Assembly: GCA_963726755.1 (NCBI GenBank)
Contig: CAVSDB010000001.1
Coordinates: forward strand, 496,001 to 560,000
Reading direction: 5' to 3'
DNA from: DATKIY01 sp963726755
Lineage (GTDB): Bacteria > Actinomycetota > Actinomycetes > JAHEKZ01
Length of the DNA: 64,000 bases
Each line of letters starts with the position of its first letter. The first letter of the stretch is position 1. The notes beneath the pieces are model-generated. The model was not told where the DNA came from. It saw only the letters and a program-made list of their open reading frames with translations, and made no database searches. Positions 26,274 to 34,556 of this stretch are shown piece by piece. Made by a program: the position numbers and the translations under genes.

Positions 26274-27314
26274 TCACGGCCCAGGCGTGCTTGGTGCGGG
26301 GTTGTTGAGTAGTCGGTGCAACGCCCGAGCCGACCTCGCAATCGTCTTTCCCGTGTAGTGCGCGTTGCTGGGATCGGACGCTGCCAGCCACGAGTTGAGC
26401 AGCAGGCGCTGCGCGAGGCGTGCCATCACCAGGTCGGGCAGCAACGTGCGTTCGTCGTCGGTCAACGTTCGGACACTTTCGAATCCAGCAGCTAGGTCGT
26501 ACGGACCGGACCAGGGGTCGATGTCACCGGGATCGGCGAGCTCGCCGACCCCAGCGTCAACCGCGTACGCCATCGACGTACCGAGGTCACCGACGACTGA
26601 TGAGTGAACGACATCGCCAAAGTCGAGGATCCCAGTGACGAACGCGTCGAGTTCGTAGTCGACCAACACATTGTCGGCGTTGATGTCGTGGTGAACGACT
26701 TGTTGACGGGTGGCTGCGAGGGCATCCTCGATGTAGGCGTCGTGGTTGTCGAGGACTCGCTCGACGTCGTCTCGACTCACTGGATCCGTGACCTGATCAA
26801 GCAACGAGCGAATGGTTCCGAGTTGTTTGAGGTCGAAGTGCAGGTAGCGCTCTGCGGCAGGGTGGTCGAAGCCTTCCATCGCCAGCGACAGCCGTCCCTG
26901 CGTAACGCCGATGGCGCTGCGCTGCTCAGCGGACGTCAGGTCGTACTGCAACTCACTTCCGGATAGGTAGGTCAGTAACCGCGCTAACCGGGGTTCTCCT
27001 CGGACACCAATCACCGGTGCCACGACAGTTCCGTCGACACTCGGCACCAACCGGGGGAGCGGCAGCGACTCGTCCGCTGCTCCGGCAAAGGCAATCGCGC
27101 TGCTCTGAAGGTCGATGACTTCGGGGTCGTCCAGGGGATGAGCCACCTTCAACACGCGTCGGTGGTCGCGGTTGGTCAACAGGAAGGTGTCATCGCGCTC
27201 GGTATCGAGTCGACGCACGGACGCCGCGACGAACCCCCACTGCTGGCGCGCGACCTGCATCGCGATTTCCTCATCCATACGCGTGAACTCTGCGGCGAGC
27301 GAGTTGTCGATCAT
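26274..27314 (-). CDS. APH-fold small-molecule kinase (hydroxylysine-kinase-like)
   Basis: A 346-residue aminoglycoside-phosphotransferase-fold kinase. The catalytic loop is QQVVHHDINADNVLVDY (about 212-228, with the Asp base and Asn metal ligand) and the DFG-like segment is TGILDFGDVVHSS (about 234-246). The N-terminal lobe has the ATP-binding Lys in VLKVAHP near 55. It corresponds to the N-terminal half of the fused protein at 18122-20459. Its start overlaps the NTF2-like gene by 4 nt, and the PLP enzyme follows after 1 nt. By analogy with hydroxylysine kinase and its phospho-lyase it should supply the O-phospho substrate. Confidence 0.85.
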   Translation of the reverse strand: MIDNSLAAEFTRMDEEIAMQVARQQWGFVAASVRRLDTERDDTFLLTNRDHRRVLKVAHPLDDPEVIDLQSSAIAFAGAADESLPLPRLVPSVDGTVVAPVIGVRGEPRLARLLTYLSGSELQYDLTSAEQRSAIGVTQGRLSLAMEGFDHPAAERYLHFDLKQLGTIRSLLDQVTDPVSRDDVERVLDNHDAYIEDALAATRQQVVHHDINADNVLVDYELDAFVTGILDFGDVVHSSVVGDLGTSMAYAVDAGVGELADPGDIDPWSGPYDLAAGFESVRTLTDDERTLLPDLVMARLAQRLLLNSWLAASDPSNAHYTGKTIARSARALHRLLNNPAPSTPGP

Positions 27315-27787
27315 TGCAAGGGGATCCCACTGCTATCGCCTGCGGCGCGCGGGCCAACGATGCGTCGCTCGGACTCGTCGATGGCCACGTCGTTAATGCT
27401 TGCCTCTCGACGGGCCATGTAACCAAGGTCGTCGAACTCCCAATTCTCGTTTCCATAGGAGCGGTACCACTGGCCATCGCCGTCGTGCCATTCGTATTGG
27501 AAGCGAACGGCGATGTGATTGCCGCTGAACGCCCAGAGATCCTTACGCAGGACGTAGTCAAGTTCGCGTGCCCACTTGCGTTCCAGGAAGGCGACAATCG
27601 CCTCACGCCCCTGAAGGAACTCGCCCCGGTTCCGCCACACCGAGTCTTCGGTGTACGCCCCCGCGACTCGTTGCGGGTCTCGGGAGTTCCACGCCGCTTC
27701 GGCCATCCACACCTTGGTTCGTGCCGCTGCTTCGTCAAACGGCGGAATTGGGGGGCGAGGGGCGATGGGGTCCGGCACGTTGGCCAC
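27311..27787 (-). CDS. NTF2-like DUF1348 family protein
   Basis: A 158-residue protein whose central 120 residues are the DUF1348 fold (AEAAWNSRDPQRVAGAYTED, RGEFLQGREAIVAFLERKWA, then ELDYVLRKDLWAF and FQYEWHDGDGQWYRSYGNE). It is a small cystatin-like barrel related to SnoaL/NTF2 proteins; activity is unknown. It is the first gene of the operon that continues with kinase and PLP enzyme through a 4-nt overlap. Whether it has a role in that pathway or is just co-transcribed is unclear. Confidence 0.85.
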   Translation of the reverse strand: MANVPDPIAPRPPIPPFDEAAARTKVWMAEAAWNSRDPQRVAGAYTEDSVWRNRGEFLQGREAIVAFLERKWARELDYVLRKDLWAFSGNHIAVRFQYEWHDGDGQWYRSYGNENWEFDDLGYMARREASINDVAIDESERRIVGPRAAGDSSGIPLQ

Positions 27788-27907
27788 CCTAAGCCGCGTC
27801 GACCTGCCGCCGAGAGGGCACCACTGTAAAGGACGCTTGACACCCGCGGTTGGGCTCGGTTACCGTGAGCAGATGACAAGCAAGCTTGACATCGCGGGCA
27901 CCGAGAC

Positions 27908-28123
27908 GTGAACAACGACGTCCGAGTTCTCCGGGCGGGCAAAGGACTGTCGCAAGGGGAACTGGCGCAGGCGATGGGCGTCTCGCGCCAGACGATCAAC
28001 TCCATAGAAACCGGCCGGTACACCCCATCACTTCCCCTGGGGATCGCGCTGGCCCGATTTTTCGGTACGACGATCGAGGAGGTCTTCCATGTCGACGGTG
28101 AGGCAGCAGATGCCCAGAAGTAG
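27908..28123 (+). CDS. Small XRE-family transcriptional regulator
   Basis: A 71-residue Cro/CI-type regulator that is almost only the helix-turn-helix: VLRAGKGLSQGELAQAMGVS and RQTINSIETGRYTPSLPLG, then ALARFFGTTIEEVF. Such single-domain regulators commonly pair with a small membrane protein, as here: the next gene starts inside its 3' end with a 35-nt overlap. The start is GTG at 27908. A 12-codon frame (ATG 27874) ends on the TGA that overlaps this GTG. Confidence 0.85.
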   Translation: MNNDVRVLRAGKGLSQGELAQAMGVSRQTINSIETGRYTPSLPLGIALARFFGTTIEEVFHVDGEAADAQK

Positions 28124-28497
28124 TTGGCGCCGCTGGTCGGTGACGGCCTCGATGCTGGTGATGGCGGTGGTCTACCTGATTGCAGGCTGGATAGGCAGCG
28201 GTCCTGCGCTCGGTCTTGCTCTCTTCGCGCTGACGCTCTGCTTCACCGTGGTCATCGAGATCTCGATGCGAAGAAGTGAGCTGGTCAAAGGGCTTGGTCG
28301 ACCGCCGTGACGAGCGGATCGCCGCGATGGACGTCCGGGCAACTGCGGCCGCTGGCTTGGTGTTGATCGTCGTCACCCTCGCCGCGTTCGTCATCGATCT
28401 CCTGCGCGGAAACGATGGGATGCCGTATGCCTGGCTGGCCGGCGTCGGAGGTGTTGCGTACATCGTGGCGTTGGCTGTGTTGCGTGTCCGCGGCTAG
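28089..28497 (+). CDS. Membrane protein paired with XRE regulator, one frame break
   Basis: Read across one break near 28303 (one extra G in a GG, restoring KGLVDRRDERIAAMDVRA) this is a protein of about 135 residues with four hydrophobic segments. Without the repair it splits into two 73-residue frames. The RRDERI-D-RA loop between the second and third helices is typical of small membrane proteins encoded after XRE regulators. The function is unknown; a membrane signal or stress sensor acting on the regulator is a guess. Confidence 0.7.
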
Positions 28498-28502
28498 ATC
28501 GG

Positions 28503-29042
28503 TTATCCGATCGCGAGTCCGTTGAGAATCTCGCTGCCTGGCAGCATCGCCAGCAGTGCTCCGGGCAGAACAAGTTTGGAATGTCGAACTCCCGAACCGA
28601 CGACAACGAGCGGCGTCGCGATGACCGCCGGGTCGACGAGAACCGGCCAGTCTTCAGGTAACCCAATCGGTGTGATGCCGCCGTACTCCATGCCCGTCGC
28701 CTCAACCGCGTCATCCATTGGCGCGAACGATGCGCGGCGAGCGTCCAGTCGTTTGCGGACCGCTGTGTTGACGGCTGCCCGCGTCGTAGCCAGGATCACT
28801 GCCGCGGCGTAACGCGTGACGTCGCCGCGACGACCGGCGACGATCACACAGTTGGCCGACGCGTCCAGTCCGACGCCGTACGCCTCGCAGAACGCTGCGG
28901 TGTCGGCGAGCGTCGGGTCTATGGGTGCGACGTGGATCTTGTCCGAAACCGCTGGTTCAAGGCTGGCGAGCACCGCGAGCACTGGCTTGGCCAACAGTTC
29001 TGGTCGGCTCAACGCCGGAGTGGTTTGCAGCGAACCAATCAT
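28503..29042 (-). CDS. YbaK/ProX-type aminoacyl-tRNA editing domain, in frame with MalK-like ATPase
   Basis: The last 179 codons of a longer frame encode a YbaK/EbsC-like domain: DTAAFCEAYGV, CVIVAGRRGD, then SFAPMDDAVEATGM, GGITPIGLPEDWPVLVD and VVVGSGVRHSKLVLPG. The family hydrolyses mischarged tRNAs in trans. An ATG at 29042 would give a normal-length stand-alone protein, but in the sequence as given there is no stop between it and the upstream ATPase. It is either a genuine fusion or a lost stop or frame near 29060; shifting one base there gives a TGA just before the ATG. Confidence 0.75.
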   Translation of the reverse strand: MIGSLQTTPALSRPELLAKPVLAVLASLEPAVSDKIHVAPIDPTLADTAAFCEAYGVGLDASANCVIVAGRRGDVTRYAAAVILATTRAAVNTAVRKRLDARRASFAPMDDAVEATGMEYGGITPIGLPEDWPVLVDPAVIATPLVVVGSGVRHSKLVLPGALLAMLPGSEILNGLAIG

Positions 29043-30213
29043 GTTCGGAGCGTAGGTCAGGCGGGACGTGCGTTTCAGCGCCAGCCCGGTTGCGGTGTCG
29101 AACAGATGAATGCTCCGCACGTCGACGGCCAGTTTGGCGTGGTCCCGCGCGCGCAACTGGGTTCGGGCGTCGACGGTCGCGGTGAAGACGTCTGAGTCGT
29201 CAACCACGTCAGCGAGCTGCTCGGCCGGGTTCGTGCCATGGGAGGCGAGCCGGAAGAGCACGTTCGCCTCGGTTCCTAGTTCCTCGACGACGTCGACAAC
29301 GATGTCGAGTGTCGGCCAACCCTGATGCTGACTGTCGATGGGTTCGGCCAGATCGCTGGGTCGAATGCCAACGATGATTGAGTTGTCAACGTAACTAGTG
29401 AGGTCCGCGTTAGTTGGCGCTGGAAGCGATTGGTCACCGATGAGAAGTCGAACGCCGTCGCCATTTCGTTCGACCTTGGCGTCCGTGAGATTCATGGCCG
29501 GCGAGCCCATGAACGATGCTACGAAGACATTGGTTGGTTGGTTGAAGAGCGCACTGGGCGTGTCCAGTTGCTGCAACACGCCGTCCTTCATCACGGCTAC
29601 TCGGTCGCCGAGTGTCATGGCTTCGATCTGGTCGTGGGTGACGTAGAGGGTCGTGGTGCCAAGGCGGGCGTGAATGCGATTGAGCTCGGCCCGAACTTGT
29701 ACTCGCAGTTTGGCGTCGAGGTTCGACAACGGCTCGTCCATCAGTAGTGCCAGCGGCTCACGTACTAGTGCGCGACCCATCGCTACCCGCTGACGTTCAC
29801 CGCCAGACAGTTGTCCTGGCTTTCGGTCAAGCAAGTCTTCGATTCCGAGCAACTTGGCTGCCTCGTCGACTCGCTTTGCTGACGAGTCCTTGGGTTCCTT
29901 GCGAAGCCGCAGTCCGAAACCGATGTTCTGTCTGAACTGTCATGTGCGGGTACAGCGCATAGTTCTGAAAGACCATGGCGATGTCGCGGTCTTTCGGATC
30001 GAGGTCGGTGACGTCGCGGTCGCCGATCCACACCTCGCCAGCCGTGACCTCCTCGAGGCCAGCGACAATCCGCAGCAGGGTGGACTTGCCACAGCCGGAA
30101 GGTCCGACGAGGACGACGAACTCGCCGTCCTCGACCTCGATCGATACGTCGTTCACGGCGGGATTTGCGCCGTCAAATAGTTTGGTGACCCCTAAGAGTC
30201 GGATCCCGGCCAT
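29043..30213 (-). CDS. MalK/UgpC-type sugar ABC transporter ATPase, one frame break
   Basis: Read across one break near 29931 this is a complete carbohydrate-importer ATPase of about 385 residues. Seen in order: Walker A GPSGCGKST, Q-loop FQNYALYPHMTV, then (after the break) QNIGFGLRLRKEP, signature LSGGERQRVAMGRA, Walker B LLMDEPLSNLD, H-loop YVTHDQIEA and the regulatory TOBE region with VGIRPSDL. It should energise the binding protein and permeases encoded divergently at 32183-35437. The frame runs on into a YbaK-like domain (28503-29042). It follows the deacetylase gene, with the start at 30213 adjoining its stop. Confidence 0.86.
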
Positions 30214-30215
30214 CG

Positions 30216-30848
30216 TCAGCCCCTTCCGCGTGCCACGTTGGTTTCGAGTTGGTCGACTCCGACGAACTCGTAACCGGAACCATTGAGTCGTTCGAGCAGT
30301 ATGGGTAACGCCGCAGCGGTTGCGGCCGGCCAGGTGTGAAGCAGCACGATGCTGCCATCGCCCTCGCGTTCGACGCCTTCGCAGATTGATGCCACGAGAT
30401 CATCGGCCGTCTTCGTTTCGAGCCAGTCCTGCGGCTCGACGTTCCAGTGCACGTTGCGGTAGCCGCACTCGCTCAGCACGTTGAGCACGCGCGGGTCATC
30501 GTGACCCGCGCCGAAGGGACAGCGGAACCACGGTCGCGGCTCGACGCCGGTCAATTCGGTGAGCGCGGTTGTCGCAGCTTCGACGTCGGCACGCATTCCG
30601 TCGTCAGTCAGCGACACCATCGGTGCGTGAAAGTGACTGTGGCAGCCCAGTAGGTGACCGTCGTCGACGACCCGCTGAGTGAGGCTCGGCTCGGTCTTGG
30701 CCCAACGTCCCTGAACGAAGAAGGTCGCGCGCGAGTTCGTCTGCTGCAGGGAGTTGAGGATCGATTCGGGGGCATCGTGACTATGCCCTGAGCGCGAGGG
30801 GTGCTCCATATCGAACGTGAGCGCCACGCGACCCGCTCCCAACTTCAT
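30216..30848 (-). CDS. Cytoplasmic NodB-type polysaccharide deacetylase
   Basis: A 210-residue carbohydrate esterase family 4 protein. Motifs: ALTFDMEH (metal/base Asp), HSHFH (the HSxxH zinc site), RCPFG (RxPxG), a QDW and IVLLHTW. ATG 30848 is chosen over an upstream one because GGAGG lies 8 nt before it. There is no signal peptide or membrane anchor, unlike wall-modifying members, so it should act on an imported oligosaccharide. It heads the minus-strand operon with the MalK-like ATPase and is divergent from the ROK regulator. Context suggests removal of an N-acetyl group from a chito-oligosaccharide. Confidence 0.85.
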   Translation of the reverse strand: MKLGAGRVALTFDMEHPSRSGHSHDAPESILNSLQQTNSRATFFVQGRWAKTEPSLTQRVVDDGHLLGCHSHFHAPMVSLTDDGMRADVEAATTALTELTGVEPRPWFRCPFGAGHDDPRVLNVLSECGYRNVHWNVEPQDWLETKTADDLVASICEGVEREGDGSIVLLHTWPAATAAALPILLERLNGSGYEFVGVDQLETNVARGRG

Positions 30849-30909
30849 GGTCGTATCCTCCGGACTTCCTTGACCTTGGCTCACGGCGACAGTAGCGTCG
30901 GAATCGTTA

Positions 30910-30928
30910 GTTAGGAAACTTTACGAAC
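30910..30928. promoter_or_regulatory. ROK-type operator candidate in the divergent promoter
   Basis: GTTAGGAAA-C-TTTACGAAC is an imperfect inverted repeat (7 of 9 positions pair). It lies in the gap between the deacetylase and ROK genes. A TTAG-TTAGGAAA core with A/T-rich centre is typical of sites bound by actinobacterial ROK regulators. One site could control both operons. Confidence 0.5.
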
Positions 30929-30962
30929 AATTTGCTGGAAATTGGTTTCGGAGGGAGATTCC

Positions 30963-32171
30963 GTGGCGACGGCGGCCTCCGACTACCCCAGCGGAACTCC
31001 CAGCCTGCTTCGCTCGCTTAACGCTCGCACGGTGCTCGAACTGATCCGAGAGTCCGGACCGATCTCAAGGGCTCAGATCGCCAGAGAGTCCGGGCTGTCA
31101 AAGCCGACGGTTTCGTTGGCGCTCGATCGGTTGGTGGATCGCTCGGTGGTACGCGAGGTCGGGCGCACGAGCGGCGGGAAGGGTCCAGCCGCGCTGCTTT
31201 ACCAACTTGACCCCGGAGCGGGAACTGTCGTTGGCATCGACGTGGGCCGCGGTTGGATCAGGGCAGCGGTCGCTGATCTGTCCGGACAGGTCGTTGCACA
31301 ACAGTCGCGCCGCAACGCCGTCCGCTCCGCCTCAGCGGTCATCGACCTACTGGGTGTACTCCTCGAAGATCTGCTTCGCGACGCTGGAGTCCGAAGAAGT
31401 GAAGTAACCAGCTGGGTGCTGGGCACCCCCGGCATCGTCCGTCCCGGCGCGAGCAATCTGGAACTAGCGACCAACCTTCCCGGCTGGGGCAAGGCAAGCG
31501 TGCTTGAGAAACTTCGCGACCTCGTCGGTGACGTCGTCCTTGAGAATGACGTCAACTTGGCAACTATTGCGGAGCATCGGTTTGGTCGAGGCCGCGGCGT
31601 CGATGACTTCGTCGTTGTCTCTATTGGTACGGGCGTGGGTATGGGCCTGGTGTTGGGAGGCCAGCTTTATGCAGGCGCAACCGGGGCTGCGGGTGAAATC
31701 GGCTTCCTTCCCATCGGCGACGCGGTCGGTCGAAAGGCGAAGCGGGGGCTGCTTGAGGCAGACACCGGTGCGGCTGCGGTGGTTCGCGATGCGCGCAACC
31801 GGGGGATGACCGGTCGATTGACTGCTGAATCTGTCTTCAACGCAGCGCGCGAGGGTGACTCCGTCGCATTGAGCGTCGTGGAGGCAGAAGCCGGGCGCGT
31901 TGGTCTGGCGGTAGCCGCGGTGGCTTCGGTCGTTGACCCCGCACTGGTGGTGCTCGGTGGCGGAATCGGCCACAACGCCGACCTACTCCTTGACGGCGTG
32001 CAGCGTCGACTCGTCGAGGTCTCGCCACTTCGTCCAGAAATTGCGGTCTCCGATCTTGGTAAAGATGCCGTCCTACGAGGGGCGATTGCTACAGCATTGG
32101 ACCTCGCCCGCAGCGAGGTATTCGACAAAGCCACGGACAACCCAGCGACGCTCTCTGCTGCGCTGGCTTAA
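30963..32171 (+). CDS. ROK family transcriptional repressor
   Basis: A 402-residue ROK protein with an N-terminal winged helix (TVLELIRESGPISRAQIARE, then SGLSKPTVSLALDRLVDRS) and a C-terminal sugar-kinase-like domain (VVGIDVGRGWIRAAVADLSG, ENDVNLATIAEHRFG). GTG 30963 is preferred because GGAGGGAG precedes it. The usual ROK zinc cluster (CxCGxxGC) is absent: the corresponding stretch reads GDAVGRKAKRGLLEADTG. It is the first gene of a six-gene operon and likely represses it and the divergent ATPase/deacetylase pair until a sugar is bound. Confidence 0.88.
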   Translation: MATAASDYPSGTPSLLRSLNARTVLELIRESGPISRAQIARESGLSKPTVSLALDRLVDRSVVREVGRTSGGKGPAALLYQLDPGAGTVVGIDVGRGWIRAAVADLSGQVVAQQSRRNAVRSASAVIDLLGVLLEDLLRDAGVRRSEVTSWVLGTPGIVRPGASNLELATNLPGWGKASVLEKLRDLVGDVVLENDVNLATIAEHRFGRGRGVDDFVVVSIGTGVGMGLVLGGQLYAGATGAAGEIGFLPIGDAVGRKAKRGLLEADTGAAAVVRDARNRGMTGRLTAESVFNAAREGDSVALSVVEAEAGRVGLAVAAVASVVDPALVVLGGGIGHNADLLLDGVQRRLVEVSPLRPEIAVSDLGKDAVLRGAIATALDLARSEVFDKATDNPATLSAALA

Positions 32172-32182
32172 CAGGAGGAATC

Positions 32183-33529
32183 ATGCGAGGAAACGCCCGG
32201 CTGACGATGGTCGCTGGTATTTCGTGCGCGGCGATGGTCTTGGCGAGTTGCACCGCCGGGGGATCTGACGAGCCGACCTCGGTTCAGTCGATTGACCCGT
32301 CTGCTTCTCACGCGCCTACGAGCATTGATGTCTGGGGGCCTTTCATCGGGCGAGAAGCCGACGTCGTGCAAGCCTCCTTGGACCGGCTGCACCAAGACGT
32401 CCCGTGGCTGACTGCTACGTACGTTGCAGGGAAGACCGACGAAGATCTGGCGCGAGCCATCGCGAGCGGCCAACCGCCTGGTGTGGTGATGTCACAAGCA
32501 CCCGACAACGTCGCCAAGTTCTGTCAGAGCGGTGCGTGGCGCGATCTCGGTCCGTACATCACTGCTTCGGGTCTGGACATGAGCGCGACCTTCCCCGACT
32601 CGGTGCTGTCGTACACCGGCTACCAGGGAGACCAGTGCTCGCTGCCCATGCTGACCGACGCATTCGGGCTGTACTACAACAAGCAGCTGCTCGCTGATGC
32701 CGGCTATACCGACCCGCCGAAGACTATTAGCGAGCTAACCGCCATGGCGAAGAAGCTCACCCAACGCGACGCCGACGGCACGATCAACGTGGCTGGCTTC
32801 GTCAGCACGAACGATCAGATGTACGAGACGGCGCAGCTCTACAACGGCGTCAACTTCGGCACCGAGTGGTATGACGCCAACGGGAAGTCAGCAATGGCCA
32901 CCGATCCCCAGTGGAAGAACCTGCTCAACTGGGACAAGGAGCTGACCGACTGGTACGGCTACGACAACCTCGTTCGATGGTTCGCTCCCTACAAGGCGCA
33001 CGAATGGGATGCCGGAAATGCCTTCGAGCAGGGCAAGGTCGCGATGATGTACGACGGTGAGTGGCGTGGTGCGTTCGTGGCGGCGGACGAATCCGATGTT
33101 GATTACGGCACCGCTGCCTTCCCGGTACCAGATGACCAAGCCGACAAGTACGGCGTGGGGCAGATCGGAGGGACGGTGGCCGGGATTCCGCGTGCCTCCA
33201 AGGACGCAGACGCAGCTTGGCTAGCACTGCAGTACCTGACAACTGACACCCAGACGCTCAACACGTTGGCCGAGCAACTTCAGAACGTCCCGACGACGTT
33301 CGACTCGCTCGATACCACGAAGCTGAACGACGAACCGAAGTTCAAGCCGTTCATGGACATCTTCAAGAACCCGAATTCGCGCTACAAGCAACTGACGCCA
33401 ACGGGCCAAGCTGACGTTGACCTGTTCTCGCAGTTCGTCACGCAGTGGGAGAAGGGCAACGTGCCGGATCTTCAGACGGGTCTCGAGGACGTCGCTGATC
33501 AAATCAATCAGTTGTCGACTCTAGGTTGA
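32183..33529 (+). CDS. Sugar ABC transporter substrate-binding lipoprotein
   Basis: A 448-residue family 1 extracellular solute-binding protein. The signal peptide ends in the lipobox LASC with Cys23 as the lipidated residue. The mature part has the cluster B features of disaccharide-binding proteins (IDVWGPFIGREADVVQ, PMLTDAFGLYYNKQLLADAG, QGKVAMMYDGEWRGA). AGGAGG lies just before the ATG. It follows the ROK gene by 11 nt and precedes the two permeases. Confidence 0.92.
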   Translation: MRGNARLTMVAGISCAAMVLASCTAGGSDEPTSVQSIDPSASHAPTSIDVWGPFIGREADVVQASLDRLHQDVPWLTATYVAGKTDEDLARAIASGQPPGVVMSQAPDNVAKFCQSGAWRDLGPYITASGLDMSATFPDSVLSYTGYQGDQCSLPMLTDAFGLYYNKQLLADAGYTDPPKTISELTAMAKKLTQRDADGTINVAGFVSTNDQMYETAQLYNGVNFGTEWYDANGKSAMATDPQWKNLLNWDKELTDWYGYDNLVRWFAPYKAHEWDAGNAFEQGKVAMMYDGEWRGAFVAADESDVDYGTAAFPVPDDQADKYGVGQIGGTVAGIPRASKDADAAWLALQYLTTDTQTLNTLAEQLQNVPTTFDSLDTTKLNDEPKFKPFMDIFKNPNSRYKQLTPTGQADVDLFSQFVTQWEKGNVPDLQTGLEDVADQINQLSTLG

Positions 33530-33542
33530 GCCTGAGTCTGCG

Positions 33543-34556
33543 ATGAGTTTTGAGTTTCGGGCGAGCGAAGTACTCGCCGAATCCGGAGTGGGTTCGGTGG
33601 ACACTTCACGCCCAAGAAAGCGCGGTGGTCGATCCACGTGGCGGCGGAGAGGCGTTGTCGTAGCCTTTCTGTCGCCCTGGATCATCGGATTCCTGGTGTT
33701 CATCTTGTACCCGATGGTGTCGAGCCTGTATTTCTCGTTCACGAAGTACGACCTACTGGGACAGCCAACGTGGGTGGGGTTGGCGAACTACAAGTTCATG
33801 TTCACCAGCGACCCAATATTCTGGGTCGCGGTACGTAACACCTTGTGGGTTGTCATCATCATGGTTCCCGCGCAGGTGTTCTTTGGCATGGCGGCCGCGT
33901 GGGTGCTCACTCGACCCCATCGCGGCAGCGGCATCTATCGCACGCTGTTCTACCTACCCGCGATGGTGCCGACTGTGGCTGCGGCGCTCGGTTTCCTGTT
34001 CGTGCTCAGTCCGACCGGACCGGTAAACCACGTCCTGGAGTTCGTCGGGGTACCTAAGGGCAGCCTGCCTCTTTGGTTCGCCGACCCCAATCTGTCGAAA
34101 CCAAGTCTGGTGCTGTTGTCGCTGTGGGCGATCGGCAACACCATGGTGATCTTCTTGGCCGCCATGCTTGACGTGCCAGCACAGTTGTATGAGGCAGCTG
34201 AGATCGAGGGGGCTGGCGGCTGGGCGAAGTTCCGTCACATCACGTTGCCCACGATCTCTCCGGTCATCTTCTTCTCGCTGGTGATCGGTGTGATCTTTGG
34301 CTTCCAATACTTCACCGAGGCTTACGTTGTCTCGACGTCAGGAAGCGCTAGTGAACAAGCCAGCCAGACGCTTGGCTCACCGGACAACTCGCTGATGTTC
34401 TACGGAACCTGGCTCTACCAACAGGGATTTGGCTACTTCCATATGGGATATGCGTCGGCATTGGCTTGGGTGCTGTTCCTGGTGATCATGGTCTGCACCT
34501 TCGTGCTGATCAAGACGTCTAAGCGATGGGTGCATTACGGGGGAGCGCTGCGATGA
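33543..34556 (+). CDS. Sugar ABC transporter permease (MalF-type)
   Basis: A 337-residue inner-membrane permease with six transmembrane segments, starting with FLSPWIIGFLVFILYPMV near residue 42. The EAA loop that contacts the ATPase is EAAEIEGAGGWAKFRHITLP near 218. It overlaps the next permease gene by 4 nt (ATGA). Confidence 0.92.
   Translation: MSFEFRASEVLAESGVGSVDTSRPRKRGGRSTWRRRGVVVAFLSPWIIGFLVFILYPMVSSLYFSFTKYDLLGQPTWVGLANYKFMFTSDPIFWVAVRNTLWVVIIMVPAQVFFGMAAAWVLTRPHRGSGIYRTLFYLPAMVPTVAAALGFLFVLSPTGPVNHVLEFVGVPKGSLPLWFADPNLSKPSLVLLSLWAIGNTMVIFLAAMLDVPAQLYEAAEIEGAGGWAKFRHITLPTISPVIFFSLVIGVIFGFQYFTEAYVVSTSGSASEQASQTLGSPDNSLMFYGTWLYQQGFGYFHMGYASALAWVLFLVIMVCTFVLIKTSKRWVHYGGALR

Noticed and set aside
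27874..27912. The 12-codon frame as an N-terminal extension of the XRE protein
   Set aside because: It is in another frame and the XRE helix-turn-helix is complete from GTG 27908.
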